This document shows, one piece after another, positions 35,360-45,065 of a stretch of 64,000 bases of DNA. A program made the translations under genes and the position numbers. Where the stretch lies: contig NC_014935.1 in NCBI RefSeq assembly GCF_000186245.1, positions 248,001 to 312,000 of the forward strand, in the 5' to 3' direction. The notes under the pieces were generated by a model. That model saw only the letters and a list, made by a program, of their open reading frames with translations. It was not told the origin of the DNA and did no database searches. Source of the stretch: Nitratifractor salsuginis DSM 16511. Lineage in GTDB: Bacteria > Campylobacterota > Campylobacteria > Campylobacterales > Sulfurovaceae. How positions within the stretch are numbered: position 1 is the first letter of the stretch; each line of letters opens with the position of its first letter.

Positions 35360-35896
35360 ATGTTGGAAGGCATCGTTAGAGAGAGTATCGGAAAGAGCAA
35401 CGCCAAAAAGCTCCGACGAGATGGTTATCTGGTTGCCAACATCTATGCGAACGGGGTCGACAATGTTCATGCCGCGTTCAAACAGGGTGAATTTATCAGA
35501 ACCGTCCGTAGAAAAGAGAAGCTCGACTTCCCTGTCAAAGTGGGGGATACCGAGTACAATGTCGTTATTCAGGAGTATCAACTCCACCCTGTGACCGGTG
35601 AAATTATGCACGTAGACCTGCGGGTAGCGATCCCCGGCCATGTCACCGACTACCTGGTCCCCGTCGAAACCGTCGGTCTTCCCAAAGGGATCAAGAACAA
35701 AGGTGTTCTGGTCATCACCAAGCGTCGCCTGCGTGTCCGCGGCCCCATTGAGAAGATCCCTGCCAAGTTCACCCTCGACGTGAGCGATCTGGATCGGGAC
35801 GAGTCGATTCTCGTTCGGGATATCGAAGCTCCCGAAGGGTGCCGGCTGATGGATCGCCCCCACGTCTCCGTCTGCGGTGTAATCAAAGCCCGCTAA
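35360..35896 (+). CDS. rplY: Ribosomal protein bL25 (CTC type)
   Basis: bL25 binds 5S rRNA. The 178-residue protein is the longer two-domain CTC form: an RNA-binding L25 barrel (about 1-90) and a beta TL5-type domain (about 95-178). The ATG follows AAAGGA. The order rplY-pth-lptG-lysA-pheA-hisC matches the Campylobacter arrangement. Confidence 0.94.
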   Translation: MLEGIVRESIGKSNAKKLRRDGYLVANIYANGVDNVHAAFKQGEFIRTVRRKEKLDFPVKVGDTEYNVVIQEYQLHPVTGEIMHVDLRVAIPGHVTDYLVPVETVGLPKGIKNKGVLVITKRRLRVRGPIEKIPAKFTLDVSDLDRDESILVRDIEAPEGCRLMDRPHVSVCGVIKAR

Positions 35897-35905
35897 GGGA
35901 TTCCC

Positions 35906-36478
35906 GTGACCCTCTATGTCGGATTGGGAAATCCCGGACCGGCATACGAAAAGACCCGGCACAATATCGGTTTCCGGGTCATCGATCGCCTGGTGGCCGA
36001 GACCGGTGCCAGGAATATCTCCAAAAAAGCCTTCGAAGGCGAACTCTATCGCCAGGGCAATCTCTTTTTCCTCAAACCGCTTACCTATATGAACCTCTCC
36101 GGTCGAAGTATCAAAGCCGTGATGAATTTTTTCAAAATTTCCCTCGAAGACCTGGTGGTGGTCCATGACGATATTGATCTGCCTCTGGGGACGATCCGTT
36201 ATAAGGTCGGCGGAAGCTCCGGAGGGCACAACGGCTTGAAGTCCATCGACGAGTATGTGGGTAAAGAGTATCTTCGGATGCGGATGGGTGTAGGCAAGCC
36301 CACCCGAAAGAGTGAAGTGGTCAGCTATGTGCTCGCCCCTTTCACGCCGGAAGAGGAGGCGGAGGTGGAGCGCCTGGTGGATTATGCCGCCGAGGTCGCC
36401 CTGAAGATCCCCAGCCTTTCCCTCGATGAGCTCAAGTCGCGTTACAGCCTCAAAGGGGGGGTCGATGGGGGTACCTAA
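35906..36478 (+). CDS. pth: Peptidyl-tRNA hydrolase
   Basis: Pth recycles tRNA from prematurely released peptidyl-tRNA. The 190-residue protein has GLGNPGPAYEKTRHNIGF with the catalytic histidine, YMNLSG, and the HDDIDLPLG motif with the catalytic aspartate. The start is a GTG following AAGGGA. The 3' end overlaps the next gene by 14 bases. Confidence 0.95.
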   Translation: MTLYVGLGNPGPAYEKTRHNIGFRVIDRLVAETGARNISKKAFEGELYRQGNLFFLKPLTYMNLSGRSIKAVMNFFKISLEDLVVVHDDIDLPLGTIRYKVGGSSGGHNGLKSIDEYVGKEYLRMRMGVGKPTRKSEVVSYVLAPFTPEEEAEVERLVDYAAEVALKIPSLSLDELKSRYSLKGGVDGGT

Positions 36479-37583
36479 ACGGACCTTTCTCTATATCGCC
36501 CGGCACTATCTGAAAAACTTCCTGATCCTGCTGATCGGCCTGAGTCTGGCCGTCGTTTTCATCGACTTTCTCCAACAAGCCCAGCGGCTCCACGGGGGCG
36601 CGAACCGGAAAATCCTCTATGCCTTTTATACCTGGGAGTATATGGTCGCGCTGATCTACCCGTTAGTGATTCTGATGGCGATGGCGTGGACCCAGATCAG
36701 CTTTATCTATCGTAATGTCTTCGTCTCTCTTTTTTCCTTCGGTTTTGGTCGTCGTCAAATCCTGATCCCTTTTCTCGCTTCCGGGGTTCTGATCTATCTG
36801 GTCTTTACCGGATTGCAGATGACCTCTTTCGCCTATGGGCAGGATCGGGCCCGGATGATTCTCCACGCCGACCGTTACAAAGATGCCCTGAATAATCTCT
36901 TTTTTAAATACAACGACTCCTTCGTCTACGCTTCCCGGCTCGATCCCCTGCACAAAGCTCTGTTAAGGGGGATGATTTTCGAAGTGAAGAAGAACCAGGT
37001 CGTCCGCACCCTTCGTTTCGATGAAGCCCGTTTCCACGATGGAGAATGGATCGCCCCCCGCGCGCTGGTGCGGAGCAAGCGTTTCGACACAGAGGGGGAA
37101 TTGACGGGCTTCGAGGATAAGGAGTTGAAGAATATGATCCTCCTCAAAGGCTACCGTCCCAAAGTCTTTCGCAAGATCTACGAGGGGGGGACCTTCTCCC
37201 TTGTCGATTCTCTGGCTGCCCTGCATCTCCTGAAAAAGCAGGGCCTCTCGGCGGACAAGGTCAAGGCGATCCTCTACAACAAAGTGCTTACGCCTCTCTT
37301 CGCTCTGGCGATGATGGTGATCTTCTTCTATCGGACCCCGCTCTATCATCGATTTGTCCGCAAGGAGCAACTCTGGACAGCCCTTCTGGGGAGTGCACTG
37401 CTGACCTGGGCACTCCTTTTCGCGCTTTTCCGTCTGGGAATGAACGGAGTGATCGATCCCGATCTCGGCCAGACACTCCCCATCCTGATCCTGATCCTCT
37501 ATGCCTGGAGGCTCGATCGCCGCATCAGGCGCCAGGAGGCCCCCCTGGCGAGGCTCAGAGGAAATGGTGCCCAGTTAGGATAA
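36465..37583 (+). CDS. lptG: LptF/LptG-family LPS export permease
   Basis: The 372-residue protein has N-terminal membrane helices (FLILLIGLSLAVVFIDF and two more by about residue 120), a periplasmic beta-jellyroll (about 130-265) and C-terminal helices (about 280-360), the LptF/LptG plan. With LptB these permeases lift LPS from the inner membrane. LptF and LptG cannot be told apart with certainty by eye; the symbol follows the syntenic Campylobacter gene. I start at ATG 36465, inside the pth end. Confidence 0.83.
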   Translation: MGVPKRTFLYIARHYLKNFLILLIGLSLAVVFIDFLQQAQRLHGGANRKILYAFYTWEYMVALIYPLVILMAMAWTQISFIYRNVFVSLFSFGFGRRQILIPFLASGVLIYLVFTGLQMTSFAYGQDRARMILHADRYKDALNNLFFKYNDSFVYASRLDPLHKALLRGMIFEVKKNQVVRTLRFDEARFHDGEWIAPRALVRSKRFDTEGELTGFEDKELKNMILLKGYRPKVFRKIYEGGTFSLVDSLAALHLLKKQGLSADKVKAILYNKVLTPLFALAMMVIFFYRTPLYHRFVRKEQLWTALLGSALLTWALLFALFRLGMNGVIDPDLGQTLPILILILYAWRLDRRIRRQEAPLARLRGNGAQLG

Positions 37584-37626
37584 AATATCCCCTATTTGAA
37601 CAACTCCACGATAAAGTGATGCAACA

Positions 37627-38850
37627 ATGCCCATTGATTTCCACGCCTTGGCGGAAAAGTACGGAACCCCGCTCTATGTATACGATTTTGACCAAATGCG
37701 CGAAAATTATCGCCGCCTCAAAGAGGCCTTTGCCGGGAGCAAATCCCTGATCGCCTATGCCGTCAAAGCCAACTCCAATCTTTCGGTCATCTCCCTGTTC
37801 GGCAAGCTCGGCGCCGGGGCTGACTGCGTCTCTCTGGGAGAGATCCTGCGTGCCCGCACCGCCGGCATCGAGCCCTATCGGATCATCTTCTCCGGCGTCG
37901 GCAAGCGGGACGATGAGATCGAAGCGGCCCTCAAAGAGGGGATCTTGATGATCAACCTGGAGAGCGAAGCGGAGATGCACCGGGTCGAAGAGGTGGCCCA
38001 GAGGCTGGGGCAGGAGGCGCGTATCTCCATCCGGGTCAATCCCAATGTCGATCCCCAGACCCACCCCTACATCTCCACCGGGCTTCACGAGAACAAATTC
38101 GGTGTCGAGATCGACCGGGCCAAGCGGATGTACATCTACGCCAAAAACTCCGATTGGCTCGATCCGGTGGGGATCCATTTTCATATCGGTTCCCAGCTGA
38201 CGGAGCTCGAGCCTATCAAGGAGGCAGCGAGTATCGTCGCCGACCTGGTCCGTTCCCTGGCGGCCATCGGGATCGAGATCCGTTTTTTCGATGTCGGGGG
38301 AGGTTTGGGGGTCGTCTACCGGGATGAAACTCCCATCGATGTGGAGGAGTACGCCAAAGTGATCACCGAGTCGATCAAGGGGCTGGATTTGACCATCATC
38401 TGCGAGCCGGGGCGTTACCTTACCGCCAACGCCGGCTGGCTGCTTACCCGGGTTCTCTACGAGAAAAACAACGGCGCCAAGCGCTTCGTCATCGTCGATG
38501 CGGCGATGAACGATCTGATGCGTCCGACCCTTTATCAGGCCTACCACGGAGTGGAGTACCTGGAGCCCGACGCTAAGGAGCGGGGGGAGGCGACCCCGGC
38601 GGACCTGGTGGGCCCCATCTGCGAGAGCGGAGACTGGCTGGCCAAAGAACGGCTGCTGCCCCCCACCCGCAGCGGCGATCTGCTGGCGATCCGGAGTGCG
38701 GGAGCCTACGGATTCACAATGGCCAGCAATTACAACACCCGCGGACGTCCCGCCGAAGTGGCTTGTGAGCAGGGGCAGTGCCGCCTGATCAGGGACCGGG
38801 AGAACTTCGAAGATCAGATCCGCCTGGAAAAAGGGCATTTGGAGGCTTGA
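37627..38850 (+). CDS. lysA: Diaminopimelate decarboxylase
   Basis: LysA decarboxylates meso-diaminopimelate to lysine. The 407-residue PLP enzyme has the cofactor lysine in AYAVKANSNL (about 44), HIGSQL, and the GGGLG phosphate-binding turn, and the C-terminal CESGDW motif with the catalytic cysteine. A TAAAAT box at 37581-37586, in the end of lptG, may serve as -10. pheA follows after one base. Confidence 0.96.
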   Translation: MPIDFHALAEKYGTPLYVYDFDQMRENYRRLKEAFAGSKSLIAYAVKANSNLSVISLFGKLGAGADCVSLGEILRARTAGIEPYRIIFSGVGKRDDEIEAALKEGILMINLESEAEMHRVEEVAQRLGQEARISIRVNPNVDPQTHPYISTGLHENKFGVEIDRAKRMYIYAKNSDWLDPVGIHFHIGSQLTELEPIKEAASIVADLVRSLAAIGIEIRFFDVGGGLGVVYRDETPIDVEEYAKVITESIKGLDLTIICEPGRYLTANAGWLLTRVLYEKNNGAKRFVIVDAAMNDLMRPTLYQAYHGVEYLEPDAKERGEATPADLVGPICESGDWLAKERLLPPTRSGDLLAIRSAGAYGFTMASNYNTRGRPAEVACEQGQCRLIRDRENFEDQIRLEKGHLEA

Positions 38851-38851
38851 A

Positions 38852-39919
38852 ATGACACTGGAAGCGTTGCGCAAAGAGATCGACCGTATCGATGACCAAC
38901 TGCTGGATCTTTACAATGAACGCCTCAAGATCGTCGAAGAAGTGGGGCGCCTCAAAAACAGTACCGGCGCGCCTATCTATCGTCCCGAGCGGGAGCGGGA
39001 GATTCTTGAACGCCTCAAACGCCGCAACCGGGAGCGGGGCGGCCTGCTCAGCGACGAAGCGATCGAAGCTCTCTTTTTGGAACTCTTCGCCGTCGCCCGC
39101 AACTATGAGCTTCCCGAGCGGGTGGCTTTTTTGGGGCCGGAGGCGAGTTTCACCCATCAGGCGGCGGAGAAGAAATTCGGGGCGACCAGTGCCTATCTGC
39201 CGATCCATACCATCAAGGGGGTCTTCCGGGAAGTGGCCGAAGGGAAGGCCAAATTCGGCGTTGTCCCCATCGAAAACAGCTTCAACGGGATCGTCAGCGA
39301 CACCATCAACTGCCTGAGTGATTACGACCTCAAGATCGTCGCCGAAGTGCTGATCGAGATCCACCATGTCCTGGCGACCAAGGCTGAGGATGTGAAGCAG
39401 ATCAAACGGATCTACTCCAAAGATATCGCCTTTGGCCAGTGCAATCAGTTTCTCGAAGATGTAGGACTGGATCTGGTGGAGCAGATCCCCGTGGAGTCGA
39501 CGGCCAAGGCGGCGCAGATGGCGGCCAAAGACCCGGAGGCTGCGGCGATCTGCTCCGAAGTCGCCGCCCGGCTCTACCACTTGCCGATCCTCTTCAAGAA
39601 TATCGAAGACGAAGGGAACAACCGCACCCGCTTCTTCATCGTCAGCGACTTCGAAAACCGCCCCAGCGGCCGGGACAAGACGACGATCCTGGTCCGTCTC
39701 CCCCATCGTCCCGGGGCCCTGGTCGACTTCCTCAACGATTTCAAAGAGGCGCAGATCGGCCTGACCAAGATCAAATCCCACATCGTGGGCGGAGTCTCGA
39801 TCTTTTTCATCGAATTTGACGGACACAAAGAGGATGAGAAGATCCGAAAGATTTTCGAGAAACACGAAGAATCCATCAAATTCCTCGGCTCCTATGTCAA
39901 AGAGGCGGACGACGTCTGA
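38852..39919 (+). CDS. pheA: Bifunctional chorismate mutase / prephenate dehydratase
   Basis: The 355-residue protein has an N-terminal AroQ-type chorismate mutase (about 1-90; LRKEIDRIDDQLLDLYNER), a prephenate dehydratase domain (about 92-270; FLGPEASFTHQAA, GVVPIENSFNG, NRTRFFIV) and a C-terminal ACT domain (about 280-350) for feedback control by phenylalanine. It makes phenylpyruvate. GGAGG precedes the ATG. Together with tyrA at 24099 it completes the terminal aromatic branch. Confidence 0.95.
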   Translation: MTLEALRKEIDRIDDQLLDLYNERLKIVEEVGRLKNSTGAPIYRPEREREILERLKRRNRERGGLLSDEAIEALFLELFAVARNYELPERVAFLGPEASFTHQAAEKKFGATSAYLPIHTIKGVFREVAEGKAKFGVVPIENSFNGIVSDTINCLSDYDLKIVAEVLIEIHHVLATKAEDVKQIKRIYSKDIAFGQCNQFLEDVGLDLVEQIPVESTAKAAQMAAKDPEAAAICSEVAARLYHLPILFKNIEDEGNNRTRFFIVSDFENRPSGRDKTTILVRLPHRPGALVDFLNDFKEAQIGLTKIKSHIVGGVSIFFIEFDGHKEDEKIRKIFEKHEESIKFLGSYVKEADDV

Positions 39920-39921
39920 CC

Positions 39922-39980
39922 AATTAGGAATGAGGAATGATAGCTGAGCGTTGAGCGTTGAGAGCTGAGCGATGAGAAAA
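39922..39980 (+). repeat. Heptamer arrays between pheA and hisC
   Basis: A short GGAATGA pair is followed by GCTGAGC/GTTGAGC/GTTGAGA/GCTGAGC/GATGAGA units (period 7, 39942-39974). The GTTGAGC family also occurs at 2781-2803. Confidence 0.7.
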
Positions 39981-40038
39981 TGAGTTATATTTTAATCGAT
40001 AAGATAGAGCAGAGAGCAGAAAAACAGAGGAGAGTGGA

Positions 40039-41133
40039 GTGAAATTCAATAAAACGCTTGACAAAATCAAAACTTACGAAGCGGGCAAGCCGATCGAACT
40101 GGTCGTCCGGGAGTTCGGTATCGAGCCCGATCAGGTGGTCAAGCTGGCTTCCAACGAGAACCCTCTGGGGACCAGCCCCAAAGTGGCGGAGGCGATCCGG
40201 GCCAATGCAGACAAGGCCCACCTCTACCCCGACGACAGCATGTTCGAGCTCAAAGCCTCCCTCTCCCGGCGCTTCGGGGTCCCCGAAGAGTCTCTGATCA
40301 TCGGTGCGGGGAGCGACCAGATCCTTGAGTTCATCTCCCGGGCGAAGCTCAATGAAGAGAGCTCGGTCCTGATGAGCCGGGTCACTTTCGCGATGTACAG
40401 CATCTATGCCCTCCAGCAGGGAGCCCGGATCCTGCGTACCGAGGATTACCGCCACCGCCCCGATGAGTTCATCCCCATGATGCAAGCCCATCGCCCTGAC
40501 GTCGTCTTCCTCTGCACTCCCAACAACCCCACAGGAGACGCGACGAGCAGGGAGGACCTCTTCGCGATCATCGAAGCGGCGGATCCCGAGACCCTGGTCG
40601 TCGTCGACGGTGCCTATATGGAGTACGCCGCGGCCAAGGACCCGGCCTACCGCATCGACCCTGCGGAGATCCTGCGCTACCCCAATGCCGTCTATCTGGG
40701 AACCTTTTCCAAGGCCTACGGATTGGGCGGGATGCGGGTCGGCTACGGCATCGCTCGGCCCGAGATCATTCAAGCCCTGATGAAGCTGCGTCCCCCCTTC
40801 AACATCACGACCCTCTCCCTGGCCGCGGCCATCGCCGCCAACGAAGATGAAGCCTTCGTCCAGAAATCCCTACAGATCCATCGGCAGGAGCTCCCCCGGT
40901 ATGAGGCTTATGCCCGGGAGCGGGGTTTTGAGTACATCGAGAGCTATACCAATTTCATTACCTGGCTCTTCGATGAAGAGCGCAACTCATCGGAGATCGC
41001 CGATGCCCTGCTGCGTCGGGGAGTGATCGTGCGGGATTTGGCGAGCTACGGAATGAACGCTCTGCGGATCACCATCGGGACCCCGGAGCAGAACGACCGG
41101 CTCTTCAGTGCCATGGATGAGGTCCTGGGATGA
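40039..41133 (+). CDS. hisC: Histidinol-phosphate aminotransferase
   Basis: HisC makes L-histidinol phosphate with PLP. The 364-residue protein has LASNENPLG, the cofactor lysine in [11 protein letters not shown] and the CTPNNPTG motif. The GTG start follows GAGGAGAG. Its stop overlaps the small downstream gene (ATGA), so it is translationally coupled to it. Confidence 0.95.
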   Translation: MKFNKTLDKIKTYEAGKPIELVVREFGIEPDQVVKLASNENPLGTSPKVAEAIRANADKAHLYPDDSMFELKASLSRRFGVPEESLIIGAGSDQILEFISRAKLNEESSVLMSRVTFAMYSIYALQQGARILRTEDYRHRPDEFIPMMQAHRPDVVFLCTPNNPTGDATSREDLFAIIEAADPETLVVVDGAYMEYAAAKDPAYRIDPAEILRYPNAVYLGTFSKAYGLGGMRVGYGIARPEIIQALMKLRPPFNITTLSLAAAIAANEDEAFVQKSLQIHRQELPRYEAYARERGFEYIESYTNFITWLFDEERNSSEIADALLRRGVIVRDLASYGMNALRITIGTPEQNDRLFSAMDEVLG

Positions 41134-41378
41134 GAAAGGCCAAGGTGATCTCCCGTCCCGGAGAGCGGGGAGAGCCGGTAGGGCTCGAAGCGTGGGGAGT
41201 ATCCGGGCGCGGCTCACGCAGCCTGCTCTTCTACAAGCATCGCTGCGATGACGCATGGTACGAAGCCCTGCTCGAAGAGCTCTCCCTGAAAGGGAAACGG
41301 CTCAGCCCCGCCAGAGCGAGGCAGCTGGTCGTCGCCGCGCTGATGAAAGGAGAGGACTCGGATGCAGATCAAAGATAA
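41130..41378 (+). CDS. Small hypothetical protein between hisC and dxs
   Basis: This 82-residue basic protein is not recognised. It overlaps the hisC stop by four bases and the dxs start by 17, so it is likely translated in this operon; the dxs ribosome site (AAAGGAGAGG) lies within its 3' end. It has no signal peptide, membrane segment or cysteine cluster. The middle ([16 protein letters not shown]) looks helical. Alternatively it is only a coupling leader for dxs. Confidence 0.55.
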   Translation: MRKAKVISRPGERGEPVGLEAWGVSGRGSRSLLFYKHRCDDAWYEALLEELSLKGKRLSPARARQLVVAALMKGEDSDADQR

Positions 41379-43245
41379 AAGCCCCGAAGAGTTGCAGGAG
41401 CTGGCCCAAAAGATCCGCCAAAGGATCCTGGAAGTGGTCAGCCGCAACGGCGGGCATCTCAGCTCCACCCTCGGAGCGGTGGATCTGATCATCGGGATGC
41501 ACTATGTCTTCGATGCCCAAAAGGATCCTTTTATCTTCGATGTCTCCCACCAGGCCTACGCCCACAAATTGCTGACCGACCGCTGGGACGCCTTCGATAC
41601 CCTGCGGCAGTTCGGCGGGATCAGCGGCTATACCAACCCCGAGGAATCTCCCTACGACTACTACAAGGCGGGCCACAGTTCCACCTCCATCTCTCTGGCG
41701 GTGGGCGCCGCCAAGGCGATCCGGCTCAAAGGGGAGGACCGCATCCCCGTGGTGATGATCGGCGACGGGAGTATGAGCGCCGGGATGGTCTATGAAGCCC
41801 TCAACGAGCTGGGCGACCGCAAATATCCGGTGGTGATCATCCTCAACGACAACGAGATGAGCATCGCCAAACCCATCGGGGCGATCAGCCGCTACCTCTC
41901 CAAAGGGATGGCCGGCCCCTTCTACCAGAAGCTCAAGCGCAAAACCGAAAGCCTCCTGGAGATGCTCCCGGAGGGGGCGACCTATATGGCGAAAAAGTTC
42001 GAAGAGTCCTTTCGCCTCATCACTCCCGGGATGCTTTTCGAAGAGTTGGGGATCGAATACATCGGCCCCATCGACGGGCACGATATCCCCTCCATCATCC
42101 ACACCCTCCAGATCGCCAAATCGATGGGCAAGCCGGTGATCGTCCACGCCCAGACCATCAAGGGCAAAGGGTACAAGATCGCCGAGGGGCCCCTGGAACA
42201 TTGGCACGGGGTGGGGCCCTTCGATATCGAGACGGGGGAGCCGCTGAAAAAGAGCGCCGGAGCCAAAAGTGCAACGCAGATCTTCAGCGAAACCCTCCAG
42301 GAACTCGCCTCCCGCGATGAGAAGATCGTGGGGGTCACCGCCGCTATGCCCGGCGGGACCGGCCTCTCTCCTCTCCTGGAAAAATACCCGGAGCGCTTCT
42401 GGGATGTGGGGATCGCCGAACAGCATGCCGTTACCAGTATGGGCCCGCTGGCCAAAGAGGGCTTCAAACCCTTCTGCGCCATCTACTCCACCTTTTTGCA
42501 GCGGGGATACGACCAGGTGATCCACGACATCGCCCTGATGAACGTCGGGGTCACCTTCGCCATCGACCGTGCGGGGATCGTGGGAGAAGACGGAGAGACC
42601 CATCAGGGGGCTTTCGATATCTCCTATCTGCGTCCCATCCCCAATATGACCCTGATGGCCCCCTTCAATGAGCGCAGCTTCAAAAAGGCCCTCCGCTTTG
42701 CCGTCGATTTTCCCATGCCGCTGGCGATCCGTTATCCGCGGGGGGCTTTTATGGCGGAGGATTTCGACGTTCCCGACTATGAGACCGGTCGGGCCCATCT
42801 GCTCCGGGAGGGGGAGGAAGTCCTTTTCGTCGGCTACGGCAACGGGGTCGGGCGGGCTCTGGAGACTGCCAAACACTTGGAGGAGCTCCGTCCCGCGATC
42901 CTGGATCTGCGCTTCGTCAAGCCCCTCGACCGGGAGCTTCTGAGGGAATTGGCCCGGCGCTACCGGCAATGGTTCGTCTTCAGCGAGGGGGCCAGGATCG
43001 GAGGGGTCGCCTCCGCGCTTGAGGAGTTCTTCGAAGAGGAGGGGATCGAAGGGGTCACTCTGGAAAGCTTCGAATATGAAGACCGTTTCATCCCCCACGG
43101 CAAAACAGAGGTAGTAGAAGAGCACCTGGGCCTGCGGCCGAATCAGTTGGCCCGAAAGGTGGCGCAACGCCTGGAGACGTCCTCCAAGGATGGGGGAGAC
43201 GGAAGAGTATATAATTCCGAAAAGAAATCCGTAAGCAAAGGATAA
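41362..43245 (+). CDS. dxs: 1-deoxy-D-xylulose-5-phosphate synthase
   Basis: Dxs condenses pyruvate and glyceraldehyde 3-phosphate with thiamine diphosphate, the first step of the MEP isoprenoid pathway. The 627-residue length is normal. The thiamine site GDGSMSAGMVYEALNELG..NDNEMS, the DVGIAEQHAV glutamate region and DRAGIVGEDGETHQG are all present. It is followed by metK; a TATAAT at 43210 in the 3' end probably serves metK. Confidence 0.96.
   Translation: MQIKDKSPEELQELAQKIRQRILEVVSRNGGHLSSTLGAVDLIIGMHYVFDAQKDPFIFDVSHQAYAHKLLTDRWDAFDTLRQFGGISGYTNPEESPYDYYKAGHSSTSISLAVGAAKAIRLKGEDRIPVVMIGDGSMSAGMVYEALNELGDRKYPVVIILNDNEMSIAKPIGAISRYLSKGMAGPFYQKLKRKTESLLEMLPEGATYMAKKFEESFRLITPGMLFEELGIEYIGPIDGHDIPSIIHTLQIAKSMGKPVIVHAQTIKGKGYKIAEGPLEHWHGVGPFDIETGEPLKKSAGAKSATQIFSETLQELASRDEKIVGVTAAMPGGTGLSPLLEKYPERFWDVGIAEQHAVTSMGPLAKEGFKPFCAIYSTFLQRGYDQVIHDIALMNVGVTFAIDRAGIVGEDGETHQGAFDISYLRPIPNMTLMAPFNERSFKKALRFAVDFPMPLAIRYPRGAFMAEDFDVPDYETGRAHLLREGEEVLFVGYGNGVGRALETAKHLEELRPAILDLRFVKPLDRELLRELARRYRQWFVFSEGARIGGVASALEEFFEEEGIEGVTLESFEYEDRFIPHGKTEVVEEHLGLRPNQLARKVAQRLETSSKDGGDGRVYNSEKKSVSKG
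43210..43215 (+). promoter_or_regulatory. -10 box for metK inside the dxs end
   Basis: TATAAT 40 bases before the metK ATG, within the last codons of dxs. Confidence 0.4.
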
Positions 43246-43254
43246 AGGAAGCCT

Positions 43255-44412
43255 ATGGCAAAAGAGTATATTTTTACCAGCGAATCGGTCACCGAAGGCC
43301 ATCCCGACAAGATGGCGGACCAGATCAGCGACGCAATCCTCGACTACATCATCGAGCGGGACAAGGGGGCGAGAGTCGCCTGCGAAACCCTGCTGAGCAA
43401 CGGCTACTGTGTCATCGCAGGAGAGCTCAAGACCCACGCCTACGCTCCCATGCAGGAGATCGCCCGTGAAGTGGTGCGCGAGATCGGCTATACCGATGCG
43501 AGCTTCGGTTTCGACTACCGCAGCGCCGGCGTGCTCAACGGCATCGGAGAGCAGAGCCCCGACATCAACCAGGGGGTCGACCAGGCTTCCGGCGAGATCG
43601 GAGCGGGGGATCAGGGATTGATGTTCGGCTATGCCTGCAAAGAGACGGAGGAGTTGATGCCTCTGCCCATCTCCCTGGCCCACAAGATCACCGCCCGCCT
43701 GGCCCAAGTGCGCAAGGATGGGACTCTTCCCTACCTGCGGCCCGACGGCAAAGCCCAGGTGAGTGTGCGCTATCGTGACGGCAAGCCGGTGGAGGTCACC
43801 ACGGTCGTCGTCTCCACCCAGCACGCCCCGGAGATCGAGCAGAAACAGCTTCACCGGGATGTGCTCCAGGAGGTGATCCACGCAGTGATCCCCGAAGAGC
43901 TCCGTGCCGAGGATATCGTCTACCACATCAACCCCACGGGCCGCTTCGTCATCGGCGGCCCCCAGGGGGATGCGGGATTGACGGGACGCAAGATCATTGT
44001 CGATACCTACGGCGGGAGCTGCCCCCACGGCGGCGGAGCCTTCAGCGGCAAGGACCCCACGAAAGTCGACCGCTCCGCCGCCTATGCCGCCCGCTGGGTC
44101 GCCAAAAACCTGGTCGCGGCCGGCGTGGCCGAACGGGTAACGATCCAGATCGCCTACGCCATCGGGGTCGTGGAGCCGGTCTCCATTATGGTTGATACCC
44201 ACGGCACCGCCAACGTGGAAGAGTCCCGGCTCGAAGCGTGTGTACGCGATGTCTTCGACCTGCGCCCCGCCGGGATCATCAAAAGCCTCGACCTCCTGCG
44301 CCCCATCTACCGCAAAACTGCTGCCTACGGCCATTTCGGCCGGGAACTCCCCGAATTTACCTGGGAGCGCACCGACCGGGTCGAAGAGATCCGCTCCTAC
44401 CTGGGACTCTAG
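43255..44412 (+). CDS. metK: S-adenosylmethionine synthetase
   Basis: MetK makes S-adenosylmethionine from ATP and methionine. The 385-residue protein has [27 protein letters not shown] and [24 protein letters not shown] precedes the ATG. A 253-base gap follows with a GGATTTT repeat at 44430-44460 and the fdx promoter. Confidence 0.97.
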   Translation: MAKEYIFTSESVTEGHPDKMADQISDAILDYIIERDKGARVACETLLSNGYCVIAGELKTHAYAPMQEIAREVVREIGYTDASFGFDYRSAGVLNGIGEQSPDINQGVDQASGEIGAGDQGLMFGYACKETEELMPLPISLAHKITARLAQVRKDGTLPYLRPDGKAQVSVRYRDGKPVEVTTVVVSTQHAPEIEQKQLHRDVLQEVIHAVIPEELRAEDIVYHINPTGRFVIGGPQGDAGLTGRKIIVDTYGGSCPHGGGAFSGKDPTKVDRSAAYAARWVAKNLVAAGVAERVTIQIAYAIGVVEPVSIMVDTHGTANVEESRLEACVRDVFDLRPAGIIKSLDLLRPIYRKTAAYGHFGRELPEFTWERTDRVEEIRSYLGL

Positions 44413-44429
44413 GGCCGACCCCTCTGGGG

Positions 44430-44462
44430 AATGGAAGATTTTGGATTTTAGATTTTGAATTG
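44430..44462 (+). repeat. GGATTTT heptamer array after metK
   Basis: Units GGATTTT, AGATTTT and similar, the same family as inside folC. Confidence 0.6.
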
Positions 44463-44625
44463 GAAATAGCTTCCCGATAATTTTTCAAACTGCCGCTAAT
44501 GTCTTCCGATCTCCCTATTTACTAATATGCAAATACATCGATAACTTCCTTTTCTGTTACATTTTGTATCATTTCTTACACATTAATTTGTCCTATTTTT
44601 CTTAAAGACTCGTTTAATCTTCCTG

Positions 44626-44634
44626 TGCTATAGT
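44626..44634 (+). promoter_or_regulatory. Extended -10 promoter of the ferredoxin gene
   Basis: TGCTATAGT, an extended -10 element 31 bases before the ferredoxin ATG in an AT-rich region. Confidence 0.55.
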
Positions 44635-44665
44635 GTGATTCACAAAACGAACAAAGGAGAAACAC

Positions 44666-44953
44666 ATGGCAGTAATGATTACAGACATCTGCATCAACTG
44701 TGCGGCATGTATCGATGAGTGCCCCGTCGAAGCGATCGTTGACGAGGACGATAACCCCACAGGTGAGGACACTTACTACGTCTACGCTGACAAGTGTGTC
44801 GAGTGTGTCGGATACCATGATACTCCCGCCTGTGCGGAAGCCTGTCCCACAGAAGGGTGCATCGTCTGGGCCGAGTGTGTCGAGGGAATGCCCTGCCGGG
44901 AAGATGTCCCCGCCGAGGCACGTGCCGAGCACGCTCCTGTCATCGAGGACTAA
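44666..44953 (+). CDS. fdx: 2[4Fe-4S] ferredoxin
   Basis: The 95-residue cytosolic ferredoxin has CINCAACIDECP and CVECVGYHDTPACAEACP, giving two [4Fe-4S] sites with an extra loop in the second motif. Such ferredoxins serve pyruvate- and 2-oxoglutarate:ferredoxin oxidoreductases or reductive carbon fixation in Campylobacterota. It has its own extended -10 promoter and a strong terminator, so it is a single-gene unit; strong expression is likely. A second cysteine pair at the C-terminus is usual for the Allochromatium-type ferredoxins. Confidence 0.92.
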   Translation: MAVMITDICINCAACIDECPVEAIVDEDDNPTGEDTYYVYADKCVECVGYHDTPACAEACPTEGCIVWAECVEGMPCREDVPAEARAEHAPVIED

Positions 44954-44969
44954 AATACTCCTTAGCCTC

Positions 44970-45000
44970 CGGACGGGAAGAAGCTCTCCCGTCCGTTTTT
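44970..45000 (+). terminator. Rho-independent terminator of fdx
   Basis: A perfect 9-bp stem CGGACGGGA/TCCCGTCCG with an 8-base loop is followed by TTTTT. Confidence 0.9.
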
Positions 45001-45022
45001 AAACTCCCCTTTATACTTTTTG

Positions 45023-45031
45023 TGATATTAT
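45023..45031 (+). promoter_or_regulatory. Extended -10 promoter of ndk
   Basis: TGATATTAT, 34 bases before the ndk start. Confidence 0.45.
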
Positions 45032-45065
45032 CCACCTCCAAATTTTTAATCAGGACTCAACTACG

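Noticed and set aside
41302-44334. Minus-strand open frame of 1010 codons over dxs and metK
   Set aside because: It is antisense to two clear enzymes with full motifs. Long antisense frames are common in GC-rich DNA, and its translation matches no family.
44413-44625. Possible tRNA or small RNA in the gap after metK
   Set aside because: No cloverleaf, TTCRANY loop or strong fold was found by eye; it is an AT-rich promoter region plus a repeat.
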